A stretch of 64,000 nucleotides of DNA from Juglans regia (Eukaryota > Streptophyta > Magnoliopsida > Fagales > Juglandaceae): the NCBI RefSeq assembly GCF_001411555.2, contig NC_049911.1, positions 1,984,001-2,048,000 of the forward strand, in the 5' to 3' direction. The notes under the pieces were generated by a model. It was not told the DNA's origin, searched no databases, and saw only the letters and a program-made list of their open reading frames with translations. This document shows positions 57,306 through 64,000 of the stretch, one piece after another. The translations under genes and the position numbers were made by a program. Position 1 is the stretch's first letter. Each line of letters opens with the position of its first letter.

Positions 57306-60300
57306 TCAGTGGCTCCCTACGTAGAGACCATGGTCTCTAAGCATAACTCGGCTAGTCAGGGAAGGTCTCATTGTAACAATTGCAGACTCGTTGGCTCCAG
57401 CTTTAAGAGCAGCCTTTCCCGCTTCCAAGAACCTCTTGACTGCCTCTTCTGCGTACCGGTTGGCTTCACCCACTGTCATGCTTTTGCCGATATCTGGGTA
57501 TGTATTCAGGACATAGTCACCATTGAGCTGGGATGCGAGCTGGATCAGTTCAACTTGAAATTCTGAGAGGCTAGCATCTTCTTTCGGTCCCCGTGGCCTC
57601 AGGGATATCTTAACCTCAGGAAGGGTTTCTGCAACCAGATTCCAAGATTGTTTTTTTTTTTTCCTTCCTTTCAAAATAATCTATTAAGTAACTAAAACGT
57701 TCTAACGGTGCTAAAATTAAGTAAATGAATTGTATATAAGCTTATATTCCTCTACCATAAGTGAGAATTCCTAACAAAGGTAAGGGTTTCCGTCTGAAAA
57801 AAAAAAGGAAGCAAATAGATAGCATATAAGCTTTGGGTCCAATCCTTGGCTTCTTCAACTACAATAAGCAGCCACATGCTAGATTATATCTTTCATATCT
57901 CCTTGAGTTCTTATGAGCAGACCAGGGTGGACCATCTGATGAACTTTTTCCAGACTTGCCATACCATTCAAAAGGACAGTTTTATACTCACAGTTCACTA
58001 AAGTGGTTGTTTTTTTTTTTTTTACCAATAAAAAAAGCAACATTCTCGAAAGGGAATGTGCAGCTGCATACTCTTCTCTATAGGCACATCATACTACCCT
58101 CCCAACCCAAAGAAAAGGAAAGACAAATGATGATGGTCATGGCACGCTTTTTAGGTAATGGCACTGCCACACAATAATCATCATAAGTGTGGAAATCCAA
58201 GTAAAGATCTAGATCAACTTGTGAGAGGTAAGTTCCACCATTGTACTACAGAAAAGCCATTTTTTTTTTTATTTTATATCTTTCACATTATGAAGTGTCA
58301 ACTACTTAAAAGATGCAGTGAAAATGTGAGAATCAAAATCACTAAGCAAAAGTAACTTGATGCAATAAAGGACTGTGGTGCAAACCTGGACAATCATCAC
58401 GGGGAGAATCAAGAATGTCAAAGTAATCCTCAAAAGTACCCGCCCATGCATCCCTTTTGGTCAGGAAGTTTGATTCCAAATTGAAAAGCTTCTTTACAGT
58501 TGCAGCGATAGAAGAATGCTCGTATTGCGAATGTTGTTTTGGTCCATCTGGCTCATGAATCACTGCAACAAACAATCAAGAGTCAGTGCAGGTCAAATGA
58601 TTCAGACCCAATATGTAGTAAAAGATGGAAAGGTCAGAGGTGCATAATGGGTGCCGCTAGATAATGACAACTCTTTAGAATTAACCTCTGTTACTTGTAC
58701 GCTGCGAAATAAAAAACTTATTACTTGTACAATATATACCTCCCTGAAAACTATAACTTCGACACAATGTATATCATAAAGAAGCTTCACAGAAGTATGG
58801 AAAAATGAAAATGCTGCACGTTTCATTTGCCAAGCACGACCAAAAAAAGATAACAATTAAAATCAGGCCATAGAGATAGATAATGCCTTTTGGCCAACTG
58901 TACATAAACCTAGAGTTCAAGGTCTTTCTGAACCCAGATATTTGGTTGGTTTGTCAGCCAATAAAAGACTGACAAAGAAGCCAATGTAGAGTTCAAGCTT
59001 GGTCTAAGCTACAAAGAGATGACACAAGCACTAAATCACAGCAGGACAAAGTTCTCCTTTTTGGATAGAGGGTAGGGGGATTAGTGGTAATATCTCAGCA
59101 TGGCAGTTTTCATCTGTTTGACTCATTGCATGAATAACAAAGTAATCTTATTCACGACTCATCATCAGAAAGCATAAATTTCAAATCCATTTCATTTCAC
59201 AATGTTTCTAAACCGTGTCTGTGTGTGACAGAGCATCTGTTGTTTGCCTATATATGATATGTCAGTCGGCAGTGAAGCAATTTATCCTCTGGCTTAGGAT
59301 TTATCAAAAGCAGTGTTGCCATGAGAGTCTATGTTTTTTTTTTTTTTTTTTTATCAGCAAATAAGAATTTTATTAAAATGGGCAAAGCCAAGTAAACAGG
59401 ACATATACAAGAGCAACACATGCATGGCCACGAGAGCCATTGTTATGGCAGACTTGGAATTAAAATGACCGGGTTAGCTGGGAAAAGGATCTTACCGAAC
59501 CCAAAGGTCATACATATATGGCTACAATGCCCATAAAAAAAATTACATTTAGTTACATTGCAAATATCAAGATGTATGGGAGGTCTGGAAGTAAAATGCT
59601 GCCAAAACAGTTTCTTAATCTCCACATAATTCTACACGTCCGCCACAAATATTCAGAGCCAAATCACAATTACTCAGTATACCACAAGTTCTGAATCCTT
59701 CAAATTAGAAGTAAGTATAGGATGCCAATCCAACACAAGAAGCTGTAAAGTAACTAAAAAAAGCCATAGGAGGGTATATACAACAAACAAAATACCATAT
59801 ATAACATATACCATCTTAGAAACCAAAAACCCAACAACAATATCCTGCAACTTCGAAGCAAAATAATCTAATATGGGGGTCAGAAAAAGAAAAAACTCAC
59901 CGGTGCCCTTCTCGACCCATGGTGAGACCAGAATGGTGGGAACCCGAACACCCAACCGGTCGAAACGGAAGTAATAGGGGTCAGGCCCAATTATCCCGTC
60001 AGGGTTAGGCACACCAGATACAGGTGTAGGCACGTGGTCATAGAACCCTCCATGCTCGTCGTAAGTTATCAACAAAGCCATCTCGTTCCACTGGGGGCCA
60101 GCCCTCAGAGTCTCGTACACCTCCTTCACGAACCTCTGCCCGATCGCCACGTCGTGAGACGGGTGGTCGTCGTTGGCCGGCATCAAATCCACGTCGAAGT
60201 ACCTCTGCTCCAACACCACATAGTTGGGAAGCTTACCCAGCTTAGCATCGAGCTTAAACTTCAAGGAATAGCTATGGAAATTCGTCGCGTGCTTCAGCTT

Positions 60301-60999
60301 CCTCAAGCTTTTGAAGAAGAGAGTAGCGGGGATGTTTTGGTAATAAATACCGAAGGTAAGGCCGTTTTCGTCCAGAGAATCGAAGATCGTCCGCTGGGGG
60401 AACCCGTGGACAAGGTCCTTCCGTACGTTACTCATGGCGCCGTGTGAAGTCGCCGAATGGACGTAGAACCGGTTCGGCTGAGTCGACGCTGGGACCGAGG
60501 CGAACCACCGGTCGAACACTGCGAACTCGTTGGCCAACTCGGTGTAAACCGGTAGCACGGCCGGTTTGAACCCACTCATGACGGTTCTCGGCATGCTTTC
60601 ACTCATGTTCTCCGCCTGCTGAACGAACCCGTTCATCAACGGCGGCTTCGAGCTATCGTCTGACCCGAATATCTGCTCACGGATCGCCTGAAACGAATGA
60701 CCCGGATCCGAGTCCACGAACAGGGCGTCATCTGAGACGAAGACTTCCGGGGAGTCCGGGTCGGAGACTAGAATCCGGTTTGATTCTTCGCCTGTCAGGC
60801 CATCGATCTCGGGCCTGGTCGATTTGAGCCATCCTAGAACGTGGTCAAAGGAGCGGTTTTCCATGACCAGGACGACTAAGGTCTTGATGGGTCCGTCGAT
60901 TTTGTGCTTCTCTTTGTGTGGCTTGAAGTCCAGAGATTGGGAAGAGACTATGAGGTAGAGGAAGAAAAACAAGGCTATGGGTGCTCGCCGGGAAGCCAT
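57306..60999 (-). CDS. NPC1: NPC1, non-specific phospholipase C (phosphoesterase family)
   Basis: Three exons join in phase to 532 residues: 60999-59901, 58562-58386 and 57628-57306. NPC enzymes hydrolyse phospholipids to diacylglycerol and a phosphorylated head group; the close match in memory is Arabidopsis NPC1 (about 533 residues), a secretory-pathway protein. The first 22 residues form a signal peptide ([14 protein letters not shown]). The catalytic motifs of the phosphoesterase family are present: ENRSFDH (47-53), TSHG (184-187) and DEHGGFYDH (314-322). Exon 2 starts [18 protein letters not shown], and exon 3 ends TIGKS-like with the C-terminal RPSLTSR region. The longer open frame past 59901 is intron read-through. 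Intron 1 contains a LINE tail. No defects seen. Confidence 0.95.
59334..59432 (-). mobile_element. 3' end of a LINE, strongly 5'-truncated, in NPC1 intron 1
   Basis: On the minus strand about 80 bases (GTATATGTCCTGTTTACTTG, then GGCTTTGCCC and AATAAAATTCTTATTTGCTG) end in a long A run. Flanks GCCATGAGAGTCTAT and GCCACGAGAGCCAT look like a target duplication that has since drifted. Such short A-tailed ends are typical aborted LINE copies. Confidence 0.7.
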
Positions 61000-61629
61000 T
61001 TCCCGGTGATCGGAAAAGGGTCAAGGTTGTTTCTCGTGGAAGACAGGTATCTATCAATCTCTCTATCAAAGGTTTTTGCTTTGAATCGGGACAACAAAAG
61101 TATTCTGATTTTGTAACTTTATATAAAATTGTAATGAAAGGTGACGGTAGATGTCTAAGAAATAAGGAATTAGAAGACAGTTATCAACTTTTTTTTTTGG
61201 TTGAATTTGTGTGTTTTCTATATTATTAAGTGATTATTAGGTTGTGTCTTTTGTCTTTTTGCAAGAGCCAGAGGCGATTATCCACATGAATTTAAATTTT
61301 AAAGTGGTTTTTCCTGTTCAAGTGAGTCGGTTGGATTGCCCAGATAGCTCATGGATCATATATATCAAAGAACACTTCTTCTACACACAAGCGCCGAATG
61401 CAAACGGCGAGTAAACGGCATTTTTTTAATGCCACGTCGGTAGTAAATAAATCATTAAATAAATAAAATAAATAAAAAAAAAGGGGGAAAACAGAACAAA
61501 ACTCTGGTTTCGTTCCCGCTCGACCTCTCTCGTCTTCGGCCCGACATTTTCGAAAGCTGCTTTGGTGCTCGAAGCCAATACAGAGATCTTCGACTGGTTC
61601 TTTTGCTTCAGATCGTAAGCTTGCGTTGT
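61000..61629. promoter_or_regulatory. NPC1 upstream region
   Basis: On the minus strand this is the 5' UTR and promoter of NPC1. On the plus strand it may also be upstream DNA of the FAR1-like gene. No further gene or clear element was found. Confidence 0.4.
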
Positions 61630-61755
61630 CTTCGGCGTGGGTGAGCTTCGGCGTGGGTGAGCTTCGGCCTGGGTGACCTTCTTCGGCGTGGGTGAGTTTC
61701 GGCCTGAGTGAGCTTCGGCCTGGGTGAGCTTCTTCGGCCTGGGTGAGCTTCATCT
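61630..61755. repeat. Minisatellite with GTGAGCTTCGGCCTGG-type units
   Basis: Units of about 15-18 bases (GGCGTGGGTGAGCTTC, GGCCTGGGTGAGCTTC) follow each other about seven times with small changes. The repeat makes a minus-strand frame of repetitive KLTHAEE-type peptide that I do not regard as a gene. It may fall in the 5' leader of the FAR1-like gene. Confidence 0.85.
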
Positions 61756-62725
61756 TCTTGAGTTTGCTCTTACATTTTTGCTTGCAGGAGTTAAGGAAGG
61801 ACATAAGTGTCTTCGGCTTCAAATCGACTGTCGAGAAAGCTCTGGGATTTCGTGGTCCAGTTGAGCTGTGAGGTGAACTGGTCCAGCACGGTGGATATCA
61901 TCTGGAACGCATACAATGGTAAAGCAGCTTTTTTCTGTGTGCTTGGAAACCCAGCTCCGTGTTCATGTGTTTAGGCCGTAGAAGTTAGCAGATTCACATG
62001 AATGAAATTCATGTTTCTGTGTAAAAATAAAAAAAATAAAAAAAACACATTATATTCGAACTTGTAGTGATTTGAAATTTGAAGGTCATTCACTTTTGTT
62101 TCCCATGAATCACGGCATCTTCTGAGCCCGCATTACAATTTTAATTAATTGCTATCTTTAACTTATGGATGCAGTTATTCGTAGTTGGTGATGTTGGTGA
62201 ATCTGCATGAACTTTTCTGATAAATGAACTTGCATTAGATTTCAGGACCTGGACGAGTGGCTATGTTGTTCCTGGTTCTGTTTGTTTTGGACATGGATGG
62301 ATAGAAGCTTGAATAAAGTTGCTCAATTTAAGCTTGTATCTAATTTAGTTATTTTTAGATTAGTGTTTTAGGGACTCTTTTTAAGGACTGTTGCGTTATG
62401 TTATTAAGATTAGCTTGTATCTAAAGCGCGCACACGCACACAGTGGCTATTAAATCACAACCTCGCCCTTCACCCTATTCTTCTAGTGGGGAGAAGGTGC
62501 AGTTTCAGTTAATAGCGTATGTTGGGTTATTTTTTGGGACTTTGCATAAATAAATGACATTACATGAGACATCTTCTCGAGCTTCCTATTCTCACAAGAT
62601 ATTAATAGTATTTCACAAGCTTACCTAATATAAGAATAAACACAAATAGATAGATAGCCATTAAGTACATATCAGGACCCCTGCAACTGAATACAGCTTT
62701 GTACTTAAGCAAAGACAAAACTTAC
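61756..62725. other. Non-coding stretch, possibly 5' leader and intron of the FAR1-like gene
   Basis: No exon chain was found. A CACACGCACACA stretch lies near 62430. It may be transcribed as the leader intron of the plus-strand gene that starts near 63.2 kb; this is a guess from position. Confidence 0.35.
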
Positions 62726-62803
62726 ACCATAAGTTTCTTCTAGATGCTGCATTGCCTGATCAAATTCTTGCATTCCATGATACCTTAGAAAATCTGCATC
62801 TCC
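62726..62803 (-). pseudogene. Orphan exon of a starch-branching enzyme (SBE)
   Basis: A 26-codon segment [20 protein letters not shown] plus LEETYG is bounded by an AG acceptor and a GT donor on the minus strand. It matches a conserved C-terminal exon of plant class-II starch-branching enzymes, which create alpha-1,6 branches in plastid starch. Family members usually have R in place of H in LRYHGM. No neighbouring SBE exons are visible: the next exon (starting FMTSEHQY in the family) is not found below, and the FAR1-like gene lies above. It is therefore a captured or left-over fragment. Confidence 0.7.
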
Positions 62804-63192
62804 CTGGGTGTAATAATCAACAAGAGCAGAGATTATACATATCAATGAATAGAATAAAAATATCTCAGGAATATTAAATGAGATGCACATTTTGTTTTTT
62901 GCAAAAAGAAGTATAAACATGTGCATAGTTTGCTGCGGAGTAATCTTTTAAGATTGCGGTGAGAAATAGACCATTCCACTTGTTTGTTCACTTAGAGTAT
63001 TCTTCCCAGAGACTGACCTTTTTTTTATTGTACAATGTGTACAGGGCATTGGAAAAGGGGAAGAACACTCAAATCCGCTAACACCATCTAGCTCAAACAC
63101 CCCTACCTCAGTATGTTATTTAATATTTCAAAAACTTATTGGAAATGGTCTACTTAATGGTCTACTTATTGGAAATGACATCTTTATGCTAG
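62804..63192. other. Non-coding spacer before the FAR1-like exons
   Basis: It probably includes intron flank of the SBE fragment near 62804-62930 and sequence before the first visible exon of the FAR1-like gene. Nothing else was recognised. Confidence 0.4.
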
Positions 63193-64000
63193 GACATCCC
63201 TCAAACGAATCATATAAACTTTCCAAATCACATGCACAGTTACTGGTCACCAGTTTTTCTGCCATATCCAGATGGCAGCCAATATCCCAGTAACATTCAG
63301 GTGGTTTTCAACGTCTTTTTGTTTGTTATGTAAGTTGGGGGTTTTTTAGAGTTTAATTGCTCTTGTTTTTATTTATTTGTAAGCAGAATGTTGGTTATCC
63401 ATTTCAATATGGAATGGGAACTCTGACTCCTCACATCGCTACAAGCTCCGCAACGAGCGGAAGAGGTTGTTCAGAGAATAGTCCCGATTGTAGGGAAACT
63501 GCAGTGCCATGTACAAACTCAATTGTTGATGAAGAAAGTAAAGAGGATAGACCCAAATCACCTGAAACCGACGATTGCACTACCGGTTCACTACAATTAG
63601 TGCAAACGGATGGTGATAATATAATTGAGGAGCCAAGGTCGGGGATGGAATTCAATTCTTTTGAAGATTTACATAGTTATTATAAGGATTATGCTAAGAA
63701 ATGCGGGTTTGGGGTGATGACACAAAGGAGTGAGAAGGGAGATGATCAAAGTATCAGATATGTCACTCTTGGTTGTGCCCGTGGAGGGAAAGCCCGGATT
63801 AAGAGTTTGAACGTTGCAAAGCCACGCCCGACAGGAAAGACGGATTGTAAGGCAAGGATTAATGCCTTAAAGGTTGAAGGAAAGATGCGGTTAACAACAG
63901 TCCATAATACACATAATCACGGCCTCAGTCCAAAGAAATCTCGCTTCTTTCGTTGTAACAGAGAAGTGAGTGAGACTGTAAAAAGAGTCTTAGATACAAA
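63193..64000 (+). CDS. FAR1-related (FRS) transcription factor, 5' part, runs off the window
   Basis: An exon up to 63300 (ATG candidate 63232; the frame is open from 63193 after an AG) reads MHSYWSPVFLPYPDGSQYPS. It splices in phase to an exon from 63387 that is open to the window end. The second exon carries the start of a FAR1 DNA-binding domain: FNSFEDLHSYYKDYAKKCGF, the C-x-H-x zinc-binding pattern with GCARGGKAR, TDCKARINA and HNTHNHGLSP. FRS proteins derive from Mutator-like transposases and act as nuclear factors, for example in light signalling; the transposase-derived MULE and SWIM parts would follow outside the window. Which FRS member it is cannot be told. The true start may lie in an upstream exon. 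Confidence 0.85.

Noticed and set aside
57168..57566. 132-residue plus-strand frame over the end of NPC1
   Set aside because: It contains the translated GA microsatellite and then the antisense of NPC1 exon 3.
60034..60447. 137-residue plus-strand frame inside NPC1 exon 1
   Set aside because: It is a shadow of the long NPC1 exon on the other strand.
61630..61755. CRISPR-like regular repeats
   Set aside because: The units are contiguous without unique spacers and the genome is a plant, so it is a minisatellite.
61349..61822. 157-residue minus-strand frame with KLTHAEE repeats
   Set aside because: The peptide is generated by the minisatellite at 61630-61755; composition is repetitive and no domain is seen, so it was listed as a repeat.

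Overview
This is nuclear DNA from a dicotyledonous plant, probably a woody one. The evidence is multi-exon genes with GT-AG introns, an intronless AMT1 ammonium transporter, plant-only families (ABCG31-type transporter, NPC1 phospholipase C, FAR1/FRS factor) and a dense load of Ty1/copia, LINE, SINE, hAT and Mutator-type elements. Several dispersed repeats look like ones I associate with Fagales trees, but that is a recollection and was not tested.

Layout. 1-5.35 kb: a decayed copia element (+) followed by a decayed LINE (+). 5.75-7.8 kb: the first four coding exons of an ABCG31-like transporter (-); its remaining exons are not visible on the near side of the retroelements. 8.5-11 kb: intergenic DNA with Mutator-type and hAT MITEs. 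11.0-17.2 kb: a copia element (-) whose gag is split by a 1.26-kb hAT-like element. 18.6-23.9 kb: a complete 11-exon DDB2 gene (-, 573 aa). 25.7-30.6 kb: another decayed copia element (-). 30.6-38.3 kb: a long AT-rich, gene-free stretch with MITEs. 38.5-41.6 kb: a five-exon RING E3 ligase of the AIRP2 type (+, 255 aa). 41.9-43.3 kb: an intact AMT1 gene (-, 465 aa). 44.2-55.1 kb: a second, tandem AMT1 copy, now a pseudogene cut into three parts by two young copia insertions. 57.3-61.0 kb: a three-exon NPC1 gene (-, 532 aa). 62.7 kb: an orphan exon of a starch-branching enzyme. 63.2-64 kb: the 5' part of a FAR1-related gene (+) that runs off the window.

The host genes do not form a pathway; they are unrelated neighbours in (+) and (-) orientations. 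The most informative feature is the record of genome turnover: a tandem AMT1 duplication killed by insertions, a copia element with near-identical LTRs, MITEs with exact 8- or 9-bp target duplications, and an orphan exon with its original splice boundaries. I found no CRISPR array, bacterial-type operon, rRNA or convincing tRNA gene, and no clearly new biochemical system. Exon boundaries were inferred by eye from splice signals, reading phase and remembered family sequences; no alignment was run.
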